Shown: piece after piece, positions 25,067-33,676 of the stretch
How the letters are laid out: each line of letters begins with the position of its first letter
How positions within the stretch are numbered: position 1 is the first letter of the stretch
Assembly (NCBI GenBank): GCA_045586995.1
Contig: JAZNBI010000129.1
Coordinates: forward strand, 1 to 47,230
DNA from: JAZNBI01 sp045586995
GTDB lineage: Bacteria; Bacillota; Clostridia; Oscillospirales; CAG-272
Direction: 5' to 3'
DNA length: 47,230 nt
Made by a program: the position numbers and the translations under genes
The notes under the pieces: generated by a model
The model's database searches: none
The model's input: the letters and a program-made list of their open reading frames with translations, nothing else
What the model was told of the DNA's origin: nothing

Positions 25067-26226
25067 AAACCAATCTCCTTAGCAAAGCTTTTACCCGCGC
25101 AGTCATTTTCTACATCAAAAATATCACAAACAGTTTTAGAAACATCCGCAAACGTATCTCTGATACCCAAATTTACACATTTACATTTTTTTGAATATAC
25201 AATAAGCGGTACATCTTCTCTGGTATGGTCGGTCGAGGAAAAACCGGGATCGCATCCATGATCTGCCGTTACAATAAGCAAATCATCCTCGTTCATTTTA
25301 TAAATAAATTCAGGAAGCCACTCATCAAATTCTGTAAGTGCTGCAGCATAGCCATCGATATCATTACGATGACCGTACAGCATATCAAAATCCACAAGAT
25401 TTGCAAAGCATAGTCCGCAAAACGTTTTATCTTGAAGTTTTAAAAGCGCATCCATTCCTTCGCGATTGTTGTGGGTGTGAATAGAATCGGTTATACCGCT
25501 TCCAACAAAAATATCGCTTATTTTCCCAATTCCGATAACATCATATTTGTTGTCACATAAAAAGTTCAACATAGTGGGACGCGGCGGCTCAACAGAAAAG
25601 TCGCGTCTGTTTTCCGTTCTTTTATAGTTACCGGAGCTTCCAATAAAAGGTCTTGCAATTACTCGTCCGACTGCATTATCATCTTTAAGAATAGTGCGTG
25701 CTATTTTACAATATTCATACAACATCTCCACCGGAACGACATCCTCGTGCGCCGCTATTTGAAAGACGCTGTCTGCAGAAGTATATACGATAAGATCTCC
25801 GCTTTTAACATGATTATCTCCATAATCTCTGATTGCATCTGTTCCCGAATAAGGTCGGTTGCAAAGCACGCCTCTTCCCGTTTTTTCTGAGAATTCCTTT
25901 AAAATGCAGTCGGAAAATCCATTCGGATAGGTAGGCATCGCTTTTTTTGACACTATACCGGCGATCTCCCAATGCCCTATTGTGGTGTCTTTTCCTGCGG
26001 ATTTCTCCACCATCCTTCCGAAAGAAGCAATAGGAGCTTCAACTTTTCCTAAAAATGATAATCCGTCGATATTTCCTATGCCCATTTGGGCAAGTGTTAT
26101 AAGATTCAGCTTACTTGAAGACGCCAATGATTTCAACGTATGAGCCCCTTCGTCACCAAAATGTGCTGCGTCGGGTGCCGCGCCTGCTCCAACGCTATCT
26201 AATACAATAAGAAAAATTCGCTTCAT
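25063..26226 (-). CDS. deoB: Phosphopentomutase
   Basis: DeoB interconverts (deoxy)ribose 1-phosphate and 5-phosphate, linking PNP to deoxyribose-phosphate aldolase. The 387-residue product belongs to the alkaline-phosphatase superfamily. Visible motifs are LDSVGAGAAPDAAHFGDEGAHT at the N terminus, DTTIGHWEIAG with the phosphothreonine site, and TADHGCDPGF with HTREDVPL near the C terminus. It lies 28 bases after deoD and is coupled to cdd. Confidence 0.95.
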   Translation of the reverse strand: MKRIFLIVLDSVGAGAAPDAAHFGDEGAHTLKSLASSSKLNLITLAQMGIGNIDGLSFLGKVEAPIASFGRMVEKSAGKDTTIGHWEIAGIVSKKAMPTYPNGFSDCILKEFSEKTGRGVLCNRPYSGTDAIRDYGDNHVKSGDLIVYTSADSVFQIAAHEDVVPVEMLYEYCKIARTILKDDNAVGRVIARPFIGSSGNYKRTENRRDFSVEPPRPTMLNFLCDNKYDVIGIGKISDIFVGSGITDSIHTHNNREGMDALLKLQDKTFCGLCFANLVDFDMLYGHRNDIDGYAAALTEFDEWLPEFIYKMNEDDLLIVTADHGCDPGFSSTDHTREDVPLIVYSKKCKCVNLGIRDTFADVSKTVCDIFDVENDCAGKSFAKEIGL

Positions 26227-26254
26227 ATCTCACCTCGTTTACTGTAAAAACAAA

Positions 26255-26992
26255 TTATTTTTTGTGAATACTAACTGCTGTATTAAGCGCAATTTCCATC
26301 ATTTGAATAAAAGAATTCTGTCTTTCTTCGGATGATGTTGCTTCTCCCGTAAGAATATGGTCAGAAATAGTACACATTGCGAGTGCAGATTTTCCTGCTC
26401 GCGCGGCATTCATATAGAGAGCAGCGGCCTCCATCTCAATCGCCATAATTCCCATTTTTGCCCATTTCGAATTATCACTTTTATCATCATTATAAAAATT
26501 GTCAGACGAAAGAAGATTTCCTACATGATAGGTTGCATTTACTTTTTCCGCTTCGACAATGGCTGTTTGCAAAAGCTTATAATCGGCAATAGGCGCAAAT
26601 ATTCCGTTAAGCCCGAATTGCGAGCCGTATGCAGAGTTTGTTGATGCACCCATTCCAAACACTATATCTCTAATCTTAACATTTTCATTTAAGGATCCGG
26701 CAGATCCAATTCTTATAATATTCTCAACTTCAAAAAAATTAAAAAGCTCATATGAATATATTCCAATAGATGGCATCCCCATCCCGCTCGCCATAACCGA
26801 AACAGGTACTCCTTTATATTCACCCGTATATCCGTGAATTCCGCGCACATTGTTTACAAGTTTCGGAGAATCCAAAAAGGTTTCTGCAATAAATTTTGCC
26901 CTTAAGGGATCTCCCGGCATTAGCACCGTTTTAGAAAAATCCTTGGGTGCTGCGGCAATGTGTGGCGTAGGATATAAATTATTTTTCGACAT
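26255..26992 (-). CDS. deoD: Purine-nucleoside phosphorylase, DeoD type
   Basis: This hexameric PNP phosphorolyses purine nucleosides to base and (deoxy)ribose 1-phosphate. The 245-residue product has the family motifs MPGDPLRAKFIAETFL, RGIHGYTGEYKG, RIGSAGSLN and EMEAAALYMNA. It is 16 bases downstream of deoC, and its product is the substrate of the next gene, deoB. Confidence 0.94.
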   Translation of the reverse strand: MSKNNLYPTPHIAAAPKDFSKTVLMPGDPLRAKFIAETFLDSPKLVNNVRGIHGYTGEYKGVPVSVMASGMGMPSIGIYSYELFNFFEVENIIRIGSAGSLNENVKIRDIVFGMGASTNSAYGSQFGLNGIFAPIADYKLLQTAIVEAEKVNATYHVGNLLSSDNFYNDDKSDNSKWAKMGIMAIEMEAAALYMNAARAGKSALAMCTISDHILTGEATSSEERQNSFIQMMEIALNTAVSIHKK

Positions 26993-27008
26993 ATATTTGC
27001 TCCGTTCT

Positions 27009-27665
27009 TTAATTATTTTGATTTTTTACAATTTTAACGATTGAGCTTGTTCCCAAACGAGTAGCTCCTGCTTTTATAAACGCCTCTGCATCTTCTAATG
27101 TGCGAATACCACCTGCTGCTTTAATTTTTAAATTATCGGTAATATTCGAAGCAAAAAGCTCGACATCCTGCAAAGTAGCACCTCCCTTTGAAAATCCTGT
27201 AGATGTTTTGATAAAATCAGCGCCCGAATTAGAAACAATTCTGCACATTTCAATTTTTTCGATGTCTGTGAGCAAACAGGTTTCAATAATAACCTTTAAT
27301 ATTTTGCCCTCAGTCGCTTTTCTCACTTCACATATTTCATTAAATAAAGCGTCATAGCGTTTATCTTTAAGCCACCCGATATTTATAACCATATCAATCT
27401 CATCCGCACCGTTTTCGATTGCGTTTCTCGCTTCAAAACACTTTACCTCGGTAGTGGAATATCCATTAGGAAATCCGATTACGGTACAAATGGCAATTTG
27501 TCCTTTTGAATATTTTTTTGCCTCACTTACATAAGACGATGGTATGCAAACCGAAGCTGTACCATACTTTATGCCATCATCACAAATTGTATGTATCTGT
27601 TCGAGAGTTGCATCAGGTGCAAGCAAGGTATGGTCAACCATCGAAAGAATTTGTTTCTTTTTCAT
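27009..27665 (-). CDS. deoC: Deoxyribose-phosphate aldolase
   Basis: DeoC splits deoxyribose 5-phosphate into glyceraldehyde 3-phosphate and acetaldehyde. The 218-residue product shows DHTLLAPDAT, DEIDMVINIG, KVIIETCLLT and the Schiff-base lysine motif FIKTSTGF, followed by the phosphate-binding KAAGGIR. AAGGAAG lies just before the ATG. The ATG overlaps a TGA that ends a short decayed frame running in from rluD. It is the first gene of the deo salvage set. Confidence 0.95.
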   Translation of the reverse strand: MKKKQILSMVDHTLLAPDATLEQIHTICDDGIKYGTASVCIPSSYVSEAKKYSKGQIAICTVIGFPNGYSTTEVKCFEARNAIENGADEIDMVINIGWLKDKRYDALFNEICEVRKATEGKILKVIIETCLLTDIEKIEMCRIVSNSGADFIKTSTGFSKGGATLQDVELFASNITDNLKIKAAGGIRTLEDAEAFIKAGATRLGTSSIVKIVKNQNN

Positions 27666-27825
27666 ATCTTCTCTTCCTTTTTATTTATCAATTTTGCAAT
27701 ATCCGCCAATTGTTCGCGATCATCAGCACTATACTTCCTTTTCTAAAAAGTGCCGGAAGGTCTTTCGGCATTCCGGCATTTGCATAAAAGATATCAACGC
27801 CGACGATATTATCGACTTTGCGCTC
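27662..27825 (-). pseudogene. Decayed or frameshifted reading frame between rluD and deoC
   Basis: After the rluD stop the - strand has a protein-like frame (…DNIVGVDIFYANAGMP then KDLPALFRK) that shifts by -1 at AGAAAAGG near 27740. The new frame (KRKYSADDREQLADIAKLI then NKKEEKI) ends in a TGA overlapping the deoC ATG. Adding one A to the A4 run would join both into about 53 codons. There is no in-frame ATG, GTG or TTG before the first conserved-looking part. It could be the C-terminal remnant of a lost gene or chance. I do not recognise the family. Confidence 0.4.
27745..27777 (-). terminator. Possible terminator after rluD
   Basis: On the - strand GCCGGAA (27777-27771) pairs with TTCCGGC (27758-27752) around a 12-base loop, followed by AC and a T5 run. 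It could end the rluD transcript before the deo genes. The same bases sit inside the decayed frame described separately. Confidence 0.4.
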
Positions 27826-28759
27826 TTAATTTTTTAATAATCAACTCCATATTTTCAGGCAATGGACATTCAAAATGCATATTTTCTCCGGTAATAGGGT
27901 GAACAAATCTCAGTTCTTTTGCGTGCAAGCATTGTCCTAAAAAAAGTGTTTTGTTTTCTGATTGGAATTTTGTTTTATCTCCGCCGTATAAAGGGTCACC
28001 TATAATCGGATGCCCTAAATAAGACATATGAACTCTTATCTGATGTGTTCGTCCTGTTTCGAGCTCGCATTGAATATAAGAAAAACCATTGAAATTCTCG
28101 ATAACCTTATAATGCGTCACCGCATTACGCGATTTAGAATCGGCAGCATCTACTACTGCCATTTTTTTTCGATCTTTCAAGCTTCTTCCGATAGGAGCAT
28201 TCACAACTCCGGCATCATCCTTTAAATGACCGATAATAATTGCATGATATATCCTTGAGATCTCATGCGTTTTTAATTGCTCTGAAAGTGCAAGATGTGC
28301 AATATCGTTCTTTGCGACAACAAGTAATCCGCTTGTATCTTTATCAATTCTGTGTACGATTCCGGGACGCATTTTTCCGCCAATCCCGGAAAGCGAATCT
28401 GCGCATTTATAAAGCAACGCATTTACTAAGGTGCCGGAATGATTCCCTGCAGCCGGATGCACGACCATACCCGATGGCTTGTTCACAACGATAATAGACT
28501 CATCCTCATAAACTGTGTCAAGAGGAATATCCTCTGATTGAGCTTCGAGCTTCTCCGGCTCCGGGAAATCAATACTTATAGAATCCATTTCGCGAAGCTT
28601 ATAGTTCTTATTTTCCTTATTTCCGTTAACGGTTATATTTCCGCACTCAATAAGCTTTACAATACTTGAACGCGCAACTCCGGTATAAGATGCCGCAAAA
28701 GCATCTAATCTTTCATTTGCGGCATCTTTACTTACAGTTATTAGCAGTTTTTTTTGCAT
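27809..28759 (-). CDS. Ribosomal large-subunit pseudouridine synthase, RluA/RluD family
   Basis: These enzymes isomerise specific uridines in 23S rRNA. The 316-residue product has an N-terminal S4 RNA-binding domain (about 17-63) and the catalytic domain with VVNKPSGMVVHP and HRIDKDTSGLLV. Asp139 is the catalytic aspartate in the HRxDxxTSG motif. RTHQIRVHM is also present. It follows lspA with a 32-base overlap, the same order as ileS-lspA-ylyB in Bacillus. The exact target uridines are not certain, hence no symbol. Confidence 0.93.
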   Translation of the reverse strand: MQKKLLITVSKDAANERLDAFAASYTGVARSSIVKLIECGNITVNGNKENKNYKLREMDSISIDFPEPEKLEAQSEDIPLDTVYEDESIIVVNKPSGMVVHPAAGNHSGTLVNALLYKCADSLSGIGGKMRPGIVHRIDKDTSGLLVVAKNDIAHLALSEQLKTHEISRIYHAIIIGHLKDDAGVVNAPIGRSLKDRKKMAVVDAADSKSRNAVTHYKVIENFNGFSYIQCELETGRTHQIRVHMSYLGHPIIGDPLYGGDKTKFQSENKTLFLGQCLHAKELRFVHPITGENMHFECPLPENMELIIKKLRAQSR

Positions 28760-29216
28760 CTTTGATATCCTTTACCATTGATATTACCAGACTTAAAATC
28801 ACAAGGCCTGCACCGACGCATACAAAAGAATCCGCCACATTAAATATTGCAAATCTAATAAGTACAAAATCGAAAAAGTCAACGACATATCCCTGCATTA
28901 AACGGTCAATCATATTCCCGATTCCACCGCCGATTATCATAGAAAGACCAATGCCGGTGATTTTGTCCCTCGGTGAAACGAACTTTATCAAATATATAAA
29001 GAGCCCGATTATAGCAACAAAAGAAATTGGAACGAAAATCCACGGCTTGTCTTCCAACATACTAAAGGCGGCACCGGTGTTCTCGGCGTAATTCAGTTGA
29101 AAAACATCCTTTATTATTGGGAAAGGCGGCTGTCCTTCGAGATATATAACGGCGAGCCATTTTGTCAATTGGTCAACATAAATCGCGCCAAAAATAATTG
29201 CCATAAAGCCAAGCAT
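28728..29216 (-). CDS. lspA: Lipoprotein signal peptidase (signal peptidase II)
   Basis: LspA removes signal peptides from diacylglyceryl-modified prolipoproteins. The 162-residue product has four membrane segments and the family boxes NYAENTGAAFSML, GNMIDRLMQGYVVDF and FNVADSFVCVG. The catalytic aspartates are Asp113 and Asp129. A substrate-type lipoprotein (DUF4358) is encoded elsewhere in this window. AAGGAGG precedes the ATG, and the end overlaps the rluD-like gene. Confidence 0.95.
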   Translation of the reverse strand: MLGFMAIIFGAIYVDQLTKWLAVIYLEGQPPFPIIKDVFQLNYAENTGAAFSMLEDKPWIFVPISFVAIIGLFIYLIKFVSPRDKITGIGLSMIIGGGIGNMIDRLMQGYVVDFFDFVLIRFAIFNVADSFVCVGAGLVILSLVISMVKDIKDAKKTANNCK

Positions 29217-29272
29217 CTATATCCTCCTTGCATTCTTAAAAGATATAACAATACTATTCTCAATTTTGATAA

Positions 29273-32062
29273 TTAAGAAATTATCTCTAAACATCTTGCG
29301 CAAATAAATCCATCGTCGCTTTTTTCGCCTTCAAGAGAATGCATCCAGCATCTGTCGCATTTTTCTCCTTTTGCAATTTTAATTTCAACCGAAATTCCGG
29401 AGTCGGTTTCAGAAAATGCACCTTCGGGGGCTTTCCCTTTTATGACTTCCGCAGACGATACTATATAAACCGTTGCCAACTCATCCTTGAATTCGTTCAA
29501 AATATTATATATATCGTCATTTTCTGTATAAATAACCACGTCTGCATCGAGAGATTTGCCTATAAGCTTAGATGCGCGGGCAACCTCAAGCGCCTTGAGC
29601 ACGTCATCTCGAAGCTCAAACAAACGGTTCCATCTTGCAGAAAGTTCCTCAAACTCGAGATCCTTTCTGTATCCTGGCATATCGTTAAGGAACACGCTCT
29701 CCTTATTGTCATCCTTTGAATGAGGCATAGCTTGCCAAATTTCTTCTGCAGTAAAGCTGATAAGAGGAGCAATCAATCTTGTCATTGCGCTTATAACAAG
29801 ATACAGCGCGGTTTGCGCTGAACGCCTTGCTGCTCCATTGCTTTTTTCAACGTAAACTCTATCCTTGATTATATCAATATACAATTTGGAAAGATCTATC
29901 GTACAGAAGTTATTTACAGCGTGATATACTATGTGAAACTCATAATTATCATAAGCGTCAAGAACGGTTTTAACAAGTGCGTTCAAACGAGAAAGCACCC
30001 ATTTATCAATTTCGTACAATTGCTCTACGGGTATTGAATCGGAATCGGGATTGAAATCATTGAGATTCGCCATCATAATACGAGATGTATTGCGAATTTT
30101 TCTGTAAGCTTCGGAAAGCTGTTTGAAAATATTTTCTGAAACGCGAACATCGACTCTGTAATCACTTGAAGCAACCCACAATCTAACTAGGTCTGCACCG
30201 TATTTATTGACCGATTCATCGGGGGCAACCGAATTACCCAAGGATTTATGCATTGCCTTTCCTTCGCCATCAACTACCCAGCCGTGTGTAAGTACGGTGT
30301 TATAAGGTGCTCCCTGTCCCTTTGCGCCGATAGCGGTGAGAAGCGAGGATTGGAACCAACCTCTGTACTGGTCTGCGCCTTCAAGATAAAGGTCTGCCGG
30401 CCATTTTGTGTTTTCTTTGTCATCGATAACAGTAAAATGACTCGAGCCGGAATCAAACCAACCGTCCAACGTATCGGTTTCTTTAAAGAAATGCACATCG
30501 CCGCAGTGCGGGCAAACAAATCCATCGGGCAAAAGCTCTTTAACGTCCTTATCATACCAGCAATTGGAACCGAATTTTTCAAACATTTCTGAAATTTTAG
30601 AGATTGTTTCATCGGTGCATATCGGTTTTTTGCAGCTTTCGCAATAAACGACAGGAATGGGAAGTCCCCAATGACGCTGACGTGAAATACACCAATCCGC
30701 ACGCTCTCGTACCATCTGAGATATTCTTTCTCCGCCCCACTCGGGAATCCATTCAACGTTTTCACAAGCAGCAACTGCAGCATCCTTAAAATTAGCAACC
30801 GAGCAGAACCATTGAGGCGTAGCTCTAAAGATAATCGGATTCTTGCAACGCCAGCAATGCGGATATTGGTGAACAATTTCTTCAGATGCAAAAAGCGCTC
30901 CGCTTTCTTTCATATCATTAAGGATAGCTATATTGGAATCGGAATATTTCATACCCGCGTATTTACCCGCCTCAGCGGTTTGGAAGCCCTTGTCATCAAC
31001 AGGAACAATAATATCAATATTATATCTGCGGCACGTAATATAGTCATCGGCACCGAATCCGGGTGCAGTATGAACACAGCCAGTTCCGCTGTCCATAGTA
31101 ACATAATCAGCATTTACGATCAAGCTGGTTCTGTCAAGGAATGGATGACATGCAGTCATAAATTCAAAATCCTTGCCCTTCATTTTGCAAACGACTTCAT
31201 AGGACGAGATACCGCCGAATTTCATGGTATTCTCACAAAGAGCTTCTGCAAGAATATAAAATTCACCGTTATCTGCTTTTACTACAACATAATCCTCTAC
31301 AGGATTAAGCGCAATAGCGAGATTTCCAGGCAACGTCCATGTAGTGGTTGTCCATATTATAAAATATGTTTTATTCAAGTCGCACATGCCGAGCTTTCCG
31401 GAATCATCCGAAATCTTAAACTTTACATATATCGACGTACACTTATCATCTTGATATTCAATTTCCGCTTCGGCGAGAGCAGTTTCGTCTTGAGGGCACC
31501 AATAAACCGGCTTCAGACCTTTGTAGATATAACCTTTTTTGAACATTTCTCCAAAGACCTTAACTTCACGAGCTTCAAAAGAAGGGCTCATTGTAAGATA
31601 TGGATTGTCCCAATCCGCAGTAATGCCAAGACGAATAAATTGCTCTTTTTGAACATCAACAAAATTCTGAGCGAATGCATGACACGAGCTTCTGAACTCG
31701 GAAATTGACATTTTCTTTCTGTCGATTTTATTTTTCTTTATAATCGCGCTTTCGATAGGCATGCCGTGGTTATCCCAGCCCGGAGTGAACGGCACATAAT
31801 ATCCGCGCATTGATTTTGATTTATTGATAAAATCTTTAAGTATTTTATTGAGAGCGTGACCCATATGAATATTTCCGTTAGAAAACGGAGGCCCATCGTG
31901 AAGCAAAAATATCGGTTTGTCTTTACGCGTTTCAAGCATCTTGTTGTAAAGATCTATGGAATCCCAATATTTTAATGTTTCAGGTTCCCTTTGAGGCAGA
32001 TTTGCTCTCATTGCAAAGTCTGTACTCGGAAGATTTAGTGTACTTGTGTAATCTTTTGGCAT
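29273..32062 (-). CDS. ileS: Isoleucyl-tRNA synthetase
   Basis: IleS charges tRNA-Ile. The 929-residue product has the class I HIGH motif as HMGH (residues 66-69), a complete editing domain, and WCISRQRHWGLPIP. The KMSKS loop reads KAMHKSLGN (about 602-610), a known bacterial variant. The C-terminal zinc-binding cysteines are in CDRCWMHS and CARC. It lies between ylmG and lspA, as in Bacillus apart from the missing divIVA. The upstream gap is only 36 bases, so there is no room for a T-box leader directly before it. Confidence 0.96.
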   Translation of the reverse strand: MPKDYTSTLNLPSTDFAMRANLPQREPETLKYWDSIDLYNKMLETRKDKPIFLLHDGPPFSNGNIHMGHALNKILKDFINKSKSMRGYYVPFTPGWDNHGMPIESAIIKKNKIDRKKMSISEFRSSCHAFAQNFVDVQKEQFIRLGITADWDNPYLTMSPSFEAREVKVFGEMFKKGYIYKGLKPVYWCPQDETALAEAEIEYQDDKCTSIYVKFKISDDSGKLGMCDLNKTYFIIWTTTTWTLPGNLAIALNPVEDYVVVKADNGEFYILAEALCENTMKFGGISSYEVVCKMKGKDFEFMTACHPFLDRTSLIVNADYVTMDSGTGCVHTAPGFGADDYITCRRYNIDIIVPVDDKGFQTAEAGKYAGMKYSDSNIAILNDMKESGALFASEEIVHQYPHCWRCKNPIIFRATPQWFCSVANFKDAAVAACENVEWIPEWGGERISQMVRERADWCISRQRHWGLPIPVVYCESCKKPICTDETISKISEMFEKFGSNCWYDKDVKELLPDGFVCPHCGDVHFFKETDTLDGWFDSGSSHFTVIDDKENTKWPADLYLEGADQYRGWFQSSLLTAIGAKGQGAPYNTVLTHGWVVDGEGKAMHKSLGNSVAPDESVNKYGADLVRLWVASSDYRVDVRVSENIFKQLSEAYRKIRNTSRIMMANLNDFNPDSDSIPVEQLYEIDKWVLSRLNALVKTVLDAYDNYEFHIVYHAVNNFCTIDLSKLYIDIIKDRVYVEKSNGAARRSAQTALYLVISAMTRLIAPLISFTAEEIWQAMPHSKDDNKESVFLNDMPGYRKDLEFEELSARWNRLFELRDDVLKALEVARASKLIGKSLDADVVIYTENDDIYNILNEFKDELATVYIVSSAEVIKGKAPEGAFSETDSGISVEIKIAKGEKCDRCWMHSLEGEKSDDGFICARCLEIIS

Positions 32063-32098
32063 TTTTAAAAGACTCCTTGATAAAATTGTATTGATAAA

Positions 32099-32374
32099 TT
32101 AAATATAAAAGTTTGCAAGCAATGTGCTGATTATTGAAAGCAATATATATGTGGCAAGAAACGAAATATCTATCGGAATGCCCTGAAACCAATTTAGTTT
32201 GCGAAAAAGCTCTCTTATTGGAATAATAATAGGTTCGGTTATCATATACAGAAAATCCGCAAATTTAGATTCATTAAAAGTCGGTATCCACGACAATATC
32301 GCCCTTATCATCATAGCAAGTTGCAACGCATAGATAAAAATATTAACACATGACATAATTGTTCTGACAATCAT
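32099..32374 (-). CDS. ylmG: YggT/YlmG-family membrane protein
   Basis: This 91-residue protein with two membrane segments belongs to the YggT family, which in Gram-positives sits in the division cluster next to sepF. Its role is poorly defined; links to division and envelope are known in several groups. The central RAILSWIPTFNESKFADFL and the EPIIIPIRELF segment match the family. GGAGG lies just before the ATG, and a hairpin with a T-run separates it from sepF. Confidence 0.9.
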   Translation of the reverse strand: MIVRTIMSCVNIFIYALQLAMMIRAILSWIPTFNESKFADFLYMITEPIIIPIRELFRKLNWFQGIPIDISFLATYILLSIISTLLANFYI

Positions 32375-32397
32375 GTAATACCTCCGGTGTGTTTTTC

Positions 32398-32450
32398 AAA
32401 AAAGCAAGAGCCGCGAATGAAAATCAGCTTTAGCCGATTTCATATGCGGC
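32398..32450 (-). terminator. Terminator- or attenuator-like hairpin between sepF and ylmG
   Basis: On the - strand GCCGC (32450-32446) pairs with GCGGC (32414-32410). Inside it ATGAAATCGGC pairs with GCTGATTTTCAT around a TAAA loop with one bulge. TCTTGC and a T6 run (32403-32398) follow. It could end most transcripts after sepF and lower ylmG-ileS expression. Confidence 0.6.
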
Positions 32451-32479
32451 ATTTGCCATATAAATTCTGAAAACCGATT

Positions 32480-32935
32480 TTAATTTTCTCCCGAACCCAT
32501 AATCGATTCAAAACCGGTTATACCAACATTTTTCGGAGCAAAAACAAGTGTTGTTTTTGTAACATTTTCCATGCTTCCTCCAATAATATGTATAGCACCC
32601 ATAAGAAAGTCTACCAAACGAATGGTGTTTTCCCTGTTCAAATCCTCAATATTAAGTACAACGGTAGTGCCTGCTGCCAAGCAACTTGCAATTGATGGAG
32701 CGTCCTCATAACTTTGCGGCTTAATAACCTTAAGAGATACAGGGGCATTTCCGCCTCCGAACGCAACGCCTGCTGCGTTTTGAGCTGAATTTGCGGAATT
32801 GTCGTCGTTAACAATCATATCGTCATCGTTAACGGAAGAATCGTTGCGCTCCCCATATAAATCGTTAAAGTTGCCATTGTAAAGGTCCTCGCTGTCAAAC
32901 TCATCTTCTCTTTTTAAAAACTTCGGAAATTTCAT
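32480..32935 (-). CDS. sepF: Cell division protein SepF
   Basis: SepF anchors and bundles FtsZ at the membrane in Gram-positives. The 151-residue product has a basic amphipathic N-terminal start (MKFPKFLKRED), an acidic low-complexity linker, and the C-terminal SepF domain (VSLKVIKPQSYEDAPSIA through IVGGS-like IHIIGGSMENV and TLVFAPKNVGI). It lies between yggS and ylmG as in most Firmicutes. Confidence 0.94.
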   Translation of the reverse strand: MKFPKFLKREDEFDSEDLYNGNFNDLYGERNDSSVNDDDMIVNDDNSANSAQNAAGVAFGGGNAPVSLKVIKPQSYEDAPSIASCLAAGTTVVLNIEDLNRENTIRLVDFLMGAIHIIGGSMENVTKTTLVFAPKNVGITGFESIMGSGEN

Positions 32936-32976
32936 ATCCTTCTCCTTAAATATATTATTGATTTTTATTTTTTATT

Positions 32977-33663
32977 TTAATTTTCTTTGTTAAACAATAT
33001 CCTTCCCAGGCGGATCATATTGGAGCCGCAGGCAACGGCCTCTTCATAGCTTGAACTCATCCCCATTGAAATAATAGGACTATCTATATTATGTAGTTTT
33101 TTGTTCCAAATGTCAAGAATTAGTTTAAAAGTTTCGGTAAAATTTTTATTTTGAGCTTCTTTTGTACTCGAAGCTTTTCCCATAGTCATAAAGCCCTTAA
33201 GCTTTATATTTTCGTATATCTTCAATTTTTCGCAGAATTCGGCTACGTTTTCGGGTAGCACCCCGCTTTTTGATTCCTCGCGCTCGCTATTGATTTCAAC
33301 GAGAACGTCCATAATGATATTTCTTTTTTTTGCTTGGCGATTAATTTCTTCTGCAAGCTTTAACGAATCCAATGACTGTATCAGACACACCTTATCAATG
33401 ATATACTTGACCTTATTTGTCTGCAAAGTACCAATAAAATGGATATTTACATTTTCATGGTCTATCTTGTCATAGTGCTCAAGTAATTGCTGAACGCGAT
33501 TTTCGCCAATGTTTTTTATGCCAAGTTCATTACAAAGATAGTTTATTTGATCAACATCTGCGTATTTAACCGCCGCGACAAGAGTAACGTCTTGCGAATC
33601 TGAAATTGCAGATATTTTTTCCTTTATATTTCGGATGTTTTCTCCAATATAAGAATAGTCCAT
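32977..33663 (-). CDS. YggS-family pyridoxal-phosphate homeostasis protein
   Basis: YggS/YlmE (PLPBP) binds PLP and balances vitamin B6 and amino-acid pools; it has no known catalytic turnover. The 228-residue product has the PLP lysine in LVAAVKY (Lys33) and the motifs GENRVQ, HFIGTLQTNK, LVEINSEREESKSG, GFMTMG and SMGMSSSYEEAVACGSNMIRLG. ATG 33663 is chosen because GGAAGGTG lies just before it; a longer frame runs into the preceding gene. It is conserved upstream of sepF. Confidence 0.94.
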   Translation of the reverse strand: MDYSYIGENIRNIKEKISAISDSQDVTLVAAVKYADVDQINYLCNELGIKNIGENRVQQLLEHYDKIDHENVNIHFIGTLQTNKVKYIIDKVCLIQSLDSLKLAEEINRQAKKRNIIMDVLVEINSEREESKSGVLPENVAEFCEKLKIYENIKLKGFMTMGKASSTKEAQNKNFTETFKLILDIWNKKLHNIDSPIISMGMSSSYEEAVACGSNMIRLGRILFNKEN

Positions 33664-33676
33664 ATACACCTTCCGC

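Noticed and set aside
27544..27837. + strand open frame opposite deoC and the rluD-deoC gap
   Set aside because: It lacks an SD and mostly mirrors deoC; the - strand reading of the gap is more protein-like.
30812..31708. 298-codon + strand open frame within the isoleucyl-tRNA synthetase gene
   Set aside because: It is antisense to the clearly conserved ileS, has no SD and shows no recognisable motif; it is a shadow of codon bias.
32063..32098. T-box riboswitch before ileS
   Set aside because: The gap is only 36 bases and contains no T-box sequence or specifier stem; a leader further upstream would lie within ylmG.
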